This document shows positions 1 to 8,347 of a stretch of DNA of 64,000 nt, piece after piece; within the stretch, counting starts at the first letter, position 1, and every line of letters begins with the position of its first letter. The notes under the pieces are model-generated. The model saw only the letters and a program-made list of their open reading frames with translations. It did not search any database and had not been told where the DNA came from. Location of the stretch: assembly GCA_963850765.1 (NCBI GenBank), contig CAWKMN010000010.1, positions 409,179 through 473,178 of the forward strand. Reading direction: 5' to 3'. Both the position numbers and the translations under genes were made by a program. This DNA comes from CAWKMN01 sp963850765. GTDB taxonomy: Bacteria; Chloroflexota; Anaerolineae; Aggregatilineales; Aggregatilineaceae.

Positions 1-1561
1 ACCGTTCCACCTGAAGCTGATCGGCGGCGGTCTGCGAGTCCTCAGTCAGCGCTTCGAGCTTGCCGGCGCGCTCGCGCAGCATCAGCAGGCGTTCGAGTTC
101 CACGTCAATCGCGGCGATCTCGGCGCGGTCGGCTTTGATCAGGTCCCCGATGGTTTTGCGGCGGTTCTCGTTCGCGCGGAAGGTATCGCCGCGCAGGGTG
201 CCCTCCGTTTGCAGCTCGTCCAGCAGGGTCATCTTATGCTCTTCGCCGAGCGGCTGACCGCACAGCGGACACACCGCCTCCGCCGCCTGGACCGTCTCGA
301 TCCGCGTTTTGATGGCCTGCATCTCGGTGAAAAGCGCTTTGTTCTCGGCTTGCAGCGCGGCGTTCTCTTCGTTGAGCGCGTTAATCACTTCACGCAGTTC
401 GTCGCGGTGAGTCCCCATGGTTTCCAGGCGCTCAACCTCGGCGCGCACGTCGGCCAGATCGGCGTGGAGCGCACCCAGTTCGGCGGCGCTGCGTTCGGCG
501 GCTTCGATGCGCGTGCGGTGGGCGGTCGCCTGGTTTTCGAGTTCGGCGCGCGCGGCCTGGATGCGCCGGTCGGTGTCGTTGAGGCGATCCTTGATGGCGC
601 TCATGACCTGCAATTTTTCGCCCAACTGCTGATCGGCTTCGCGCGCCGCCTGAAGATAGGCAAAGCCCGCCTGGATCGTGTCCTGCTCCGCGATGATGCC
701 GGCCAGCCGGTCAAGCTGCTGGTGGTGGCGCTCCAGATCCAGCTCGATGTCGCGCAGGTCGCGCTCGCGCTGCTTGATGCGGTGTTCCGCCTGGGCCAGC
801 CGCGCGTTGGCTGCGTTCATTTGCTCCTGTGCCCCAGCGACCTCCTGGAAGCGCACTTCGGCTTCTTCGCGCAGCAGCGACGCATCGACGTGGGCGGCCT
901 GTGCGGCTTCCAGATCCCGGCGGAGCGCGGGTTCCTCGGCTTCCTGTTGGGCGATATCGTCCAGCACGGCGGCGATCGTCATCAATTCCTGATCGATCTG
1001 GCGCAGGCGCTCTTTGGCGGTTTCTTCATATTTCTGCCACTGTTCCAGCCCGAGAATATCCGCCAGGATCTCTTTGCGTTTGGCGGGCGTCTTGACGGTG
1101 AACGCGTCGGCCTGCCCCTGCTGCAAAAAGGCCGAATGCACAAAGGTGTCGTAATCCAGCCGCAGCAGTTCGACAATCTTATCCTGGGTTTCGGTCAATG
1201 ACGGCGCGGAGAGCGGCTGCCAGCGTTCCTCGTTCTCGTCCCACACGAACAGATCGAGCAGGCTGCGTCCCGCGCTGCGCGGCGTTTTGGGCTTCTGGCG
1301 CTGGCGCACCACCCGGTACAGGGTTTCCCCCTGCAAAAAATCAAGCTGGACGTGCATCTCGGTCTGACCCTGGTAGATCAGATCATCAGCACTGGCGCAG
1401 CGCGCCTTGCCCCACAGCACCCACGTGATCGCATCCAGCAGTGAGCTTTTGCCTGCGCCGTTGGGCCCGGTCAGGCAGGCCAGATGCATCCCATCAAAAA
1501 TCACGGGGTCGGGCTGGCGGTACGCGATGAAATTTCGGATTTCGAGTCGAGTTGGTAGCAT
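1..1561 (-). CDS. sbcC: Exonuclease SbcC (Rad50-like ATPase), N-terminal part
   Basis: Large subunit of the SbcCD (Rad50-Mre11 type) nuclease, which opens hairpins and processes DNA ends. The reading frame begins MLPTRLEIRNFIAYR and carries a Walker A motif GPNGAGKSS at residues 32-40. Two long coiled-coil arms follow, and around residue 430 the zinc-hook motif CPLCGQ joins two molecules. The gene runs off the left edge of the window, so the second coiled coil and the Walker B/signature half are not visible. The start ATG lies one base after the stop of the upstream kinase-like gene, which implies translational coupling. sbcD is on the same strand further upstream. No frame breaks were seen in this part. 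Confidence 0.93.
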   Translation of the reverse strand, partial: MLPTRLEIRNFIAYRQPDPVIFDGMHLACLTGPNGAGKSSLLDAITWVLWGKARCASADDLIYQGQTEMHVQLDFLQGETLYRVVRQRQKPKTPRSAGRSLLDLFVWDENEERWQPLSAPSLTETQDKIVELLRLDYDTFVHSAFLQQGQADAFTVKTPAKRKEILADILGLEQWQKYEETAKERLRQIDQELMTIAAVLDDIAQQEAEEPALRRDLEAAQAAHVDASLLREEAEVRFQEVAGAQEQMNAANARLAQAEHRIKQRERDLRDIELDLERHHQQLDRLAGIIAEQDTIQAGFAYLQAAREADQQLGEKLQVMSAIKDRLNDTDRRIQAARAELENQATAHRTRIEAAERSAAELGALHADLADVRAEVERLETMGTHRDELREVINALNEENAALQAENKALFTEMQAIKTRIETVQAAEAVCPLCGQPLGEEHKMTLLDELQTEGTLRGDTFRANENRRKTIGDLIKADRAEIAAIDVELERLLMLRERAGKLEALTEDSQTAADQLQVER

Positions 1562-1562
1562 A

Positions 1563-2411
1563 TCACATCCCCACGGCATGTACGGGTAAAATCACCCAGA
1601 AGGTGCAGCCTTCGTTGCGGGCGCTCTCCACGTCGATGCGCCCATCGTGCAGATCGATAATTCGTTTCGCCAGGGCCAGCCCCAGGCCGATGCTGCCGGG
1701 GCTCGGATAATCGGCGCGGTTGGCCCACCAGAATCGCTTGAAGATATGCGGGCGGTCATCGGGATCAATGCCGATGCCATTATCACGCACTTCGAGCACC
1801 GCGTCGGTCTGATCCTGCGTATAGGTTGCCACGGTGATCGACCCACCCTGCGGCGTAAAGTCGAGCGCGTTCGCCACAATCGCGCCAATCGCATTCTTGA
1901 GCAGAAATGGATCCGCCAGCACGTGCGGCCCGTCCGCCTGTGGGTGAAAGCTCAGGGTGTGGCGGCGCTGACCGGCCAGCGGCACGAAGCGATCCACGAC
2001 CTGCTGCGCGATCTGGCTCAGGTTGGCCGGTGTGCGGTCGATTGCGCTCAGATGGTCGAGGCGGACCATCAGCAGCATATTGTCAAACAGCCGTTCCAGC
2101 GTGGCGATCTGCACCTCGAGCATCTGCCACTGCTGCTGCTGCACGGCTTCCGCCGGGATGCTGCGCAGGGCGAGCACGCTGGCCCTGAGCACGGTCAGGG
2201 GCGCGGTTACAAACCCGGCCAGATTGCTGAGAAAGCTTTTCAGCGCCGCCGCCTTGACTTCGTCAATGGCCAGTTCGAGCGCGCGCTGGCCGGAGCGTTT
2301 GTATTCCTCCTGCGCGGCTTCCAGCGCCGCGATCCGCTCGTGGGCCAACGCCAGCTCGGTCAGCAGATGGACGTCGTCGGGTTTGTTCGGGTCGTGCATC
2401 GTTTCGCGCAT
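1563..2411 (-). CDS. Histidine-kinase-like ATPase lacking the phospho-acceptor His
   Basis: 282-residue cytoplasmic protein: a short N-terminal coiled coil (about residues 15-55), a HisKA-like dimerisation helix pair and a C-terminal HATPase_c domain. The ATP site looks intact: N box at 173-188 with Asn181, G1 DNGIGI at 210-215, G2 GLGLALAKR at 242-250. Where ordinary kinases have S-H-E-L-R-T-P, this protein reads A-G-F-V-T-A-P (65-71), so the phosphorylated His is Gly66. No membrane segment or sensor domain is present. It lies between sbcD and sbcC on the same strand and its stop is one base before the sbcC start. It may bind ATP as a regulator or act on a partner; that role is inference. 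Confidence 0.85.
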   Translation of the reverse strand: MRETMHDPNKPDDVHLLTELALAHERIAALEAAQEEYKRSGQRALELAIDEVKAAALKSFLSNLAGFVTAPLTVLRASVLALRSIPAEAVQQQQWQMLEVQIATLERLFDNMLLMVRLDHLSAIDRTPANLSQIAQQVVDRFVPLAGQRRHTLSFHPQADGPHVLADPFLLKNAIGAIVANALDFTPQGGSITVATYTQDQTDAVLEVRDNGIGIDPDDRPHIFKRFWWANRADYPSPGSIGLGLALAKRIIDLHDGRIDVESARNEGCTFWVILPVHAVGM

Positions 2412-2441
2412 CGTCCTTACGGGTTATGATGGTTTTAAGTC

Positions 2442-2596
2442 GTGAGTCATGAGTTTTGAGTTCGTCGACGTTCAGGCCTCACCCCCTCAATCCCCCTCTC
2501 CAGCCAAGCTAGAGAGGGGGAGGCGGTGATTTCTCCCCTCTCCATTGATGGAGAGGGGTCGGGGGTGAGGCTCATCACTCAAAACTCATGACTCAC
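2442..2596. repeat. Composite palindromic repeat (family A core with inverted flanks)
   Basis: The core at 2475-2571 starts GGCCTCACCCCC and ends GGGGGTGAGGC, with two internal C-rich/G-rich arms (CCCCTCTCC ... GGAGAGGGG). It is enclosed by an exact 19-bp inverted repeat, GTGAGTCATGAGTTTTGAG at 2442-2460 and its reverse complement at 2578-2596. The same core recurs at 29.1, 32.5, 39.9, 41.6 and 43.8 kb. It separates sbcD from the downstream kinase-like gene. Confidence 0.9.
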
Positions 2597-2602
2597 AACT
2601 CC

Positions 2603-3846
2603 CTACAACTCCTCGGCGTTAAATATCTGCCGGGCGTGATCGAGCAGCACGTCGATCCGATCCGATGGGATCTCGCGGCTGGCGAGATAGCGCTCCAGCA
2701 GTTGATCGGGCGCGAGTCCTTCCGGCGAGGTGCCGAGCCGCAGCCGCGCCGGGCGCTCGACATGGCGCATGATGGCCGCCACATGGTTCGCGCCAGCATC
2801 GCGCAGCGCCTGATAGAGTTCGCGCTCCTGCAGCAGCAGATCGGCTTCCGGGTCGGCGGTGAGGATCAGCCGCACGACCGCATCGGTCAGATCGTGCCGC
2901 GCGATCTCGTCCATCACTTTACGGGTCGGGTTGCCGGAGTGACGCACATCCACGCGCAGCGTCGCAAACGGGCGGCAGTTCACCGCGATAAATTCCCAGG
3001 ATGCGTGTCCCCGCGCGACTTCCGCCCACACAAACCCTTTCGGATCGGCTTCTTCGCCAAAGTCGATGCGTTCCAGGCTGCCGCTGTAGATCACGGGCGG
3101 CGATCCGGGGCGGTTGGGCGTGAGAGCACTGGTGTTTGTGGATATGCCCCAGCGCGACGTAATCCCAGGCCGGGTTATCCAGCACGCTCAGCATGACCGT
3201 CACATCGCGCCCCAGCATGACGCTGCGCTCGCTGCCAAACGCCGATCCGGCGACGGTGAAGTGCCCGGTCAGGATGCGCGGCATGTCGTACTGGCTGGCT
3301 TCCTCGGCCAGCGCGTCCAGGCGTGCGACAAGCGCCTGTTCGAGCGCCGCATCCATCTCCGCCACGGTGCGCCGCTCGGATACATCCACTTCGCGCAGCA
3401 GGTGATGGCGCATCGGATAGGGAGCCGTCGCCACGATCACCGGGCCCTTGCGCGTTTCGATCTGGTGCAGCCGGTATTCGCGGCCCAATGTCACATTCGG
3501 CACGTTCAACGTCTCATAGATCTCGATGCTGGACGCGCGCCGCTCAATCGATGGCAGATCGTGGTTGCCGACCAGCAGCACGACCGGGCATTTCTCGGCC
3601 AGATCCTGCACGCGGTAGGCGAATTCGCGCTGGAAGGTGGGCGATGGGCTGCGCGACTTGAAGGCATCCCCGGCAAAGATCGCCAGATCGACCTCATGAT
3701 CGCGCGCAAACACGATCATCTCGTCCATGCAGCGCAGAAAATCCACCACGCGCGAACTCACGCCGGTCTGCGGGATCGGTGCGTCCGTAGCTTTCCATGC
3801 CAATATGCACATCGGCAAAGTGTAAAAGACAGATGGGTTCGGTCAT
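2603..3846 (-). CDS. sbcD: Exonuclease SbcD (Mre11-like), split by two frameshifts
   Basis: Mn-dependent nuclease subunit that partners SbcC. Metallophosphoesterase motifs occur in order: FADVHIG, GDAF, GNHD, TGHF and GHIHKH. The true start is the ATG at 3846 (MTEPICLLHFADVHIG); the frame breaks near 3778, where removing one C restores TDPQTGVSS, and again near 3120, where removing one C restores ANRPGSPPVIYSGS. Both breaks are one-base insertions in C runs, which points to sequence error and not gene decay. The C-terminal part (to 2603) is intact. A repeat and a kinase-like gene lie between this gene and sbcC, an unusual interruption of the usual sbcDC operon. Confidence 0.9.
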
Positions 3847-3867
3847 ATGCTGCTCACTCTACTCTTC

Positions 3868-4056
3868 TCAGCCCTCTAACGATCGGTCGTTATGCCCAAA
3901 AGAATTGTCAGTGCGACAGTTCTCTAGTCCCAACTCGCGTGCGATGTCATCCAAGGGCCGCCCCTTCGGACGATCTTTCGAATATGCCTGCAATCGTTCG
4001 GCAATAGATGGCTTAAGCGCCAATCCAGCATCGGGGTCATTGTTCTTCTTATTCAC
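3868..4056 (-). CDS. Small hypothetical protein after the radical SAM gene
   Basis: A 62-codon frame with a GTG start six bases after the stop of the radical SAM gene and ending 21 bases before sbcD. The product is charged and helix-prone (LKPSIAERLQAYSKDRPKGRP followed by a possible short DNA-binding-like helix DDIARELGL) with a single Cys. I do not recognise a family. It could be a small coupled protein, a peptide partner of the radical SAM enzyme, or chance; no clear ribosome binding site decides it. Confidence 0.35.
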   Translation of the reverse strand: MNKKNNDPDAGLALKPSIAERLQAYSKDRPKGRPLDDIARELGLENCRTDNSFGHNDRSLEG

Positions 4057-4061
4057 ACCGC

Positions 4062-5259
4062 TCACGGACACTGCACGATTCCCTGTGCCCACAGGCAGCC
4101 GCCGCACGTCGGGAAGGCGTTCCCATAGCAGTCCTGCTCGTTCAATTCCGAGAGCAAACAGCCGTCGCAAAACGTGCAGGGCGAAAAATCGAAGGTGCGC
4201 ACGCGCTCGCGGAACGTGCCATGCGCCGGTTCGCGCCACAGATCCAGCAGGGACGTATCGTGTACATTCCCGACGTGGTAGCCGCGTGAGACGCGCTCAT
4301 AACCATGCAGATAGCCCGCGCAGGTGTGCAGCAGCGGCAGGCACGGGCTGACCCGGCCATCCCATCCGACGGCGACTGCGCCATCCACGATAAACGGGCA
4401 GTGATCCCGGCAGACTCGCGCGCGGCTCTCGCTCAGATCGGCGTTCCACGCGTGCAGCGCCGCCTGCAGTGCCTCGCCGGATAAGTGGCCGCGATCCATG
4501 CGCGGCAGATACACATCGGGCAGATCCGGCACCGGGCGGTCATCGTCGTTGCTCAGCGCCCGCGCGTACAGGATCTCGCCGCGCATCGCCTCCGTATAGG
4601 GCAGCACGTTCGTCACCATAAATCGCGCCGCGCCGAGATCGCGCGCCAGATCGAGCAGCGCCGGCAGATCGGCAATATTGCGCCGCATGGCGACAAACGC
4701 GATCCCGATGATCGGTCCCGCGCCATTGCGCAGATCGCGCTCGTGACGCATGTCGCGCAGGCGTCGCACGTTGGCGATCACATCGGGCAGCGCCGCACCC
4801 AGCCGCACGTCCGCGTAACTCTCCGGCTTCGCGCCGTCCAGGGAAACCCACAGCGTATCCAGCCCGGCAGCGATCAGCGCCCGCGCCGTGGAGTCGGTCA
4901 GCAGCAGGCCGTTGGTAATCAGTTCGACCGGCGCGCCGCTGGCTTTCGCCGCGCGAACCATCGGCACGATCCGGGGGTGGAACAGCGGCTCGCCAAATCC
5001 GCCAAAAAAGACCGTCGGGGGGATCGGAGCAGGCGCGCACCGCATCCAGCACCCGCGCGAACGTGGCCGGAGTCATCTCGCCGGGCGGCTCGTCCCAGGC
5101 GTTCCGAATGCAGGTGCGGCAGTTGAGATTACAGCGGCTTGTCGGCTCGACGTAGATCTTTGCCGGGAAAGCGGTACTGGCTGGCGTGGAGATTTCAGCC
5201 TGCGCGCTGCCGGCACTGCCGGTAATGCCTGCCCAATAATCGGCGGCGGAGAAGGACAT
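4062..5259 (-). CDS. Radical SAM/SPASM protein, possible tungsten-cofactor maturase type
   Basis: The N-terminus carries the CxxxCxxC cluster motif as SRCNLNCRTC, then the glycine-rich FFGGFGEPLFHP and the TNGLLLTD motif of the radical SAM barrel. The C-terminal 130 residues are a Cys-rich SPASM-type region ending CGGCLWAQGIVQCP, which should bind auxiliary iron-sulfur clusters. The overall pattern (TCIRNAWDE, FGGFGEP, CGGCLWAQG) resembles maturases of tungsten aldehyde oxidoreductase cofactors; this assignment is from memory of the family and tentative, and no such oxidoreductase is nearby. The frame breaks at about 5016 in a run of six G/C, where removing one base restores SDPPTVFFGGFGEP. 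The gene lies 9 bases after the PAP phosphatase, so the two are probably cotranscribed. Confidence 0.8.
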
Positions 5260-5268
5260 CGGTCGATC

Positions 5269-6258
5269 CTATTCCAACCCGATCCGGTCGATGGCGGCCA
5301 GAATGTCATTGTGCAGAAAGCGGTTTGTGACCAGCACGCCGCGGTTATGCAACATCCGGGAGCCAGCCGTCCAGTCGATGCGCTGGCCGCGCAGATCGGT
5401 CATCCGCCCGCCGGCTTCGGACACGATAGCATAACCCGCCGCGTGATCCCACAGCTTTTCGCGGAAATCCGGCTCCGGCACAACCCGCAGATACACGTCG
5501 CCCATCCCGGCGGCCACCATACCATATTTGTCCTGGCTGTCGAGGCCGCGCCGAGGAGCATCCGGTCCGCGCCCCAACGTCTGGATCACGCGGTCAAAAA
5601 AGGACATATCCGTGTGCCCAGACTCGTAGCTGGTCAGCAGGCGGGCTTCACGCGGATCGATCACCGTCGATACCTGGATCGGCGTGGACGGCCCCCCCGC
5701 CAGCGGCTCGATGTACGCGCCTGCACCCTGCTGCGCGTAAATCAGCGCGCCGGGATCATCGGGCGGATCGGCTTCGTCGCTGTAAAAACCGGGGCTTGCC
5801 AGGACGCCCAACACCGGCTCGCCTCCCACCAGCAGACTGATCGCCACACAGTAATGCTGGCGGCGCAGAAACCCCTTGGTGCCATCAATCGGGTCCACGA
5901 TCCACATACGCTCGGCGTCGTGTTGTTGCTTGCCAAAATCGAGCCACGCGCAGACCTGTTCCTCAAACACGTACCCACCCACCGCATCCGTCACAAAGCG
6001 CTGTACCAGCGCGCGCTGGTTGTCGTCCAGCAGCAGCATGAACTCTTCGGAACGCTCCTCCGAGAGCACGCCATCTTCGGGGTAGTTTTCGGCCAGCGCA
6101 TTGCCAATCAACGCCTGCGACGCGTAGTCGGCCACCGTGACCGGCTCGCGGCCCTGTTTCTGCGACGGATCGACCAGTTCCGCCTGGATATTGTGGCAAA
6201 TCCCCGCCGCGACACGGGCGATCGTCTTCGCGGTTTCGAGTTCATTCTTCCAATTCAC
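5269..6258 (-). CDS. 3'(2'),5'-bisphosphate nucleotidase (HAL2/CysQ-like)
   Basis: 329-residue member of the inositol monophosphatase superfamily, of the type that removes the 3'-phosphate from PAP left over from sulfate activation. Metal-binding motifs are present: PVTVADYASQ near residue 39, SEE at 66-68, and DPIDGTKGFLR near 122-132, where the GTKGF form is typical of the Hal2/PAP branch rather than SuhB. A second Asp motif, LWDHAAGYAIV, lies near residue 267. Full length, in one frame. It is followed at once by the radical SAM gene. Substrate preference within the superfamily cannot be proven from sequence alone. Confidence 0.85.
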   Translation of the reverse strand: MNWKNELETAKTIARVAAGICHNIQAELVDPSQKQGREPVTVADYASQALIGNALAENYPEDGVLSEERSEEFMLLLDDNQRALVQRFVTDAVGGYVFEEQVCAWLDFGKQQHDAERMWIVDPIDGTKGFLRRQHYCVAISLLVGGEPVLGVLASPGFYSDEADPPDDPGALIYAQQGAGAYIEPLAGGPSTPIQVSTVIDPREARLLTSYESGHTDMSFFDRVIQTLGRGPDAPRRGLDSQDKYGMVAAGMGDVYLRVVPEPDFREKLWDHAAGYAIVSEAGGRMTDLRGQRIDWTAGSRMLHNRGVLVTNRFLHNDILAAIDRIGLE

Positions 6259-6655
6259 ACAGGATCTCCATCGGCGTCGAAAATGTTTTCTATGGAGTTA
6301 TTGTAACGTAGGATCGGCGGGGTTGGAAAATTGAGGATGGTTTTGAGAGGAAAATCTTCGCTCCTTTTCGGTGCTCTGGCCGATAAAGATCGGGAGACAG
6401 GATTCCCGTTGGGGCGACGCGATGGGTCGCTCTGGGCGGGTTTGTCACCCCACCGTTAACTCATGCCTGGAGCCTGTTATGCACTTTAAGCGTCGACGAA
6501 CAGGTATTTTTCCCGTGCGTTTACCCCTCCTTAAATCCCTCCCCGTAAACGGAGAGGGACTTGCGGCGCTCCCCTTTCTCCGCGTGCGGGGAGAAGGGGC
6601 CGGGGGATAGGGGTAAAAAAGTGCATTACACGCTCTAGACGAAACCGCCGCGGCG
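6259..6655. repeat. Intergenic gap with palindromic repeat (family A2)
   Basis: A 397-bp gap with no credible gene. It contains a TTACCCCTCC ... GGGGTAA palindromic element at 6521-6617, the variant in which the arms read CCCTCCCC and GGGGAGAAGGGG. It is flanked by TGCACTTTAAG on one side and AAAAAAGTGCATTACACGC on the other. A partial copy of the short GGGCGGGTTTGT element lies at 6436-6448. Confidence 0.75.
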
Positions 6656-7408
6656 TTACCCCGGCACCGGGGCACTATTCTCCAATGCCGTGATCCGCAT
6701 ATAGGCTTTCTCCTGCGGGCTGAGATCCGGCGGGTAATTGGTTTCGTCGTAGGTTTCCAGGATACGATAGCCCTCTTTCACGTAACTGCGGACGGTGTGC
6801 GCGCTGATGCCCATTTCGTCGGCGGCCAGTTCAGCCGACATGCCCTCGACCACGCACAGGCGGAGCGCCTCATGCACGCGCGGCGTCAGATCAGGATACT
6901 CGCGCTGCTCCGGCACGACAGCCGCGCGGAACAGCCGCCCATCGAACTCGTCCTTCAGCGCCTCTTTGACCCCGCGCGTCACCACAAAATCGTGCTTCTG
7001 CGCCCAGCAGATCGCCGATGCCAGCCGGATGCGCAGTTCGTTGCGCAGCAGGTAGCCGTTGGCGCGGGCTCGTTCGACCGCCCGCACCGTATCCAAATTC
7101 AGCCGCCGTTCCAGCACCAGCGTCATCACCCGGGGAATCGTGTCTTCGAGCAGCAGGATCAATTGGGCCAATTCGTCGGGTGTCTCGGCGGACATGGAGT
7201 CGAGCAGCACCACATCCGGCCACTGGCTTTGATCGACGGCATTCACATACGCCATCACCGAATCGAGTGTTTCCGCCAGATGCACTACCCGCGTGCGGCG
7301 ATCCCAGGCCAGGTAGCTGTTGATCGCCTGACGCGAATAAAAATCGGAGTCGAGAACGAGCACCTTCAGATTCGTCATCGGTATGTTGCTGGACTTTTTC
7401 GTGGCCAT
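6656..7408 (-). CDS. Response-regulator-like protein with LuxR-type HTH
   Basis: 250 residues. The N-terminal receiver-like domain starts LKVLVLDSDFYSRQAI and has a candidate acceptor Asp in DVVLLDSM near residue 67. The segment after it is divergent, without the usual K of a canonical receiver, so phosphorylation is uncertain. The C-terminal helix-turn-helix, LCVVEGMSAELAADEMGISAHTVRSYV (about 185-211, quoted in part as key residues), matches the LuxR/FixJ class. It lies 24 bases downstream of the DUF3891 gene on the same strand, probably an operon. No cognate kinase is adjacent, so this may be an orphan regulator. Confidence 0.75.
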   Translation of the reverse strand: MATKKSSNIPMTNLKVLVLDSDFYSRQAINSYLAWDRRTRVVHLAETLDSVMAYVNAVDQSQWPDVVLLDSMSAETPDELAQLILLLEDTIPRVMTLVLERRLNLDTVRAVERARANGYLLRNELRIRLASAICWAQKHDFVVTRGVKEALKDEFDGRLFRAAVVPEQREYPDLTPRVHEALRLCVVEGMSAELAADEMGISAHTVRSYVKEGYRILETYDETNYPPDLSPQEKAYMRITALENSAPVPG

Positions 7409-7432
7409 CCTACCTTGTTCCTCTCTCTGGCT

Positions 7433-8215
7433 TCAGGCCGGTCTTATTTCAAATACCAGCGGCCGGTATGGGACGTCGTCCAGAGCTTTTTGCAGGGCGG
7501 CGTCATCGCCAAACGGTGCGCCGATCACCTGACGGGCATCGAGCCATAACATCAGTGGGGCGTCCAGAGGAAACGGATCGATCAGCATCCCGCGCGGGCC
7601 GTTCGCGGCCAGCCGCAGCGTACCCCGGTGTCCGGTGGCCAGCGGCACATCATCGACGGCCTGCTCAAAAACCGGGCTGGCGCACAGCATCAGCGACAGA
7701 TAGTCCCACACCTGGAGCAGCCGCAGATTATCGGATAGCTGTTCGGGTTCGACGGCCAGCGCGTAACGCGGGTGATCCTTCAGCACGGCGATCAGATCCG
7801 TGTGCCAGTGGTAGCGCGCGTCCAGAAAGGCCCGGATGCGCATGCGATCCGCCGCGGGGTCATCCAGATAGAGCAGGCGTTGTTCATACAGGGCCGCGCA
7901 GTGCAGGCTGGTCAGCAGGCCGGCATAGCGGTTCATATCGAACACGGCTTCAATGCTGCTGCGCCAGATGTCAAAATGCTCGTCCAGATCCATCTCGGTA
8001 AAGGTGCGCGGCAGACCCTGCGTATTGATGCGAGGTCGCCGCTCGGCCTTCACCCAGCCAGCATCATGGAAGGTGGCCGCCAGCAGCAGTTCCGCACGAG
8101 GGCTTAACTCCTTGCCGTCACCGCCGATCCAGTGTTCGGCGATCTGGCCGGCAATATGCGCGTGAGCCGCCTGATGGATGCACCAGGTCGCGTCGGCCTC
8201 TTCCCGTCGAATCAT
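7433..8215 (-). CDS. DUF3891 family protein
   Basis: About 260 residues, beginning MIRREEADATWCIHQAAHAH, a conserved opening of the DUF3891 family. His/Asp-rich motifs follow (EHW, TFHDAGW, SLHCAALY), reminiscent of an HD-like helical fold that binds metal, but no activity is established. The start at 8215 is preferred over an upstream frame start at 8272 because a strong AGGAGG Shine-Dalgarno sits about ten bases before it. The next gene downstream is the LuxR-type regulator. The divergent glycosyltransferase begins 133 bases away. Confidence 0.8.
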   Translation of the reverse strand: MIRREEADATWCIHQAAHAHIAGQIAEHWIGGDGKELSPRAELLLAATFHDAGWVKAERRPRINTQGLPRTFTEMDLDEHFDIWRSSIEAVFDMNRYAGLLTSLHCAALYEQRLLYLDDPAADRMRIRAFLDARYHWHTDLIAVLKDHPRYALAVEPEQLSDNLRLLQVWDYLSLMLCASPVFEQAVDDVPLATGHRGTLRLAANGPRGMLIDPFPLDAPLMLWLDARQVIGAPFGDDAALQKALDDVPYRPLVFEIRPA

Positions 8216-8294
8216 GCTGGTTCTTCCTCCTGCACCCCAAACTTTAGGGCTCTTGGGCAAGTGTACCACCAATTGCCGAGACCGTGTAGTGGAT

Positions 8295-8323
8295 TTGACG
8301 CCGCGCCCACCCGTTTGTACACT
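8295..8323 (+). promoter_or_regulatory. Sigma70-type promoter for the glycosyltransferase operon
   Basis: TTGACG (8295-8300) and TACACT (8318-8323) are separated by exactly 17 bases. The predicted transcript starts near 8330 and gives a very short leader with GAGGAG at 8333-8338 before the ATG at 8348. Prediction by eye from consensus. Confidence 0.6.
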
Positions 8324-8347
8324 GTGGAGTAATGAGGAGATTCACCC

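Noticed and set aside
209..1201. Long plus-strand frame opposite sbcC
   Set aside because: No family resemblance, and the opposite strand has a Walker A motif and zinc hook in one continuous frame.
4888..6306. 472-codon plus-strand frame over the PAP phosphatase and radical SAM genes
   Set aside because: Antisense shadow of high-GC coding sequence; the minus strand carries clear catalytic motifs.
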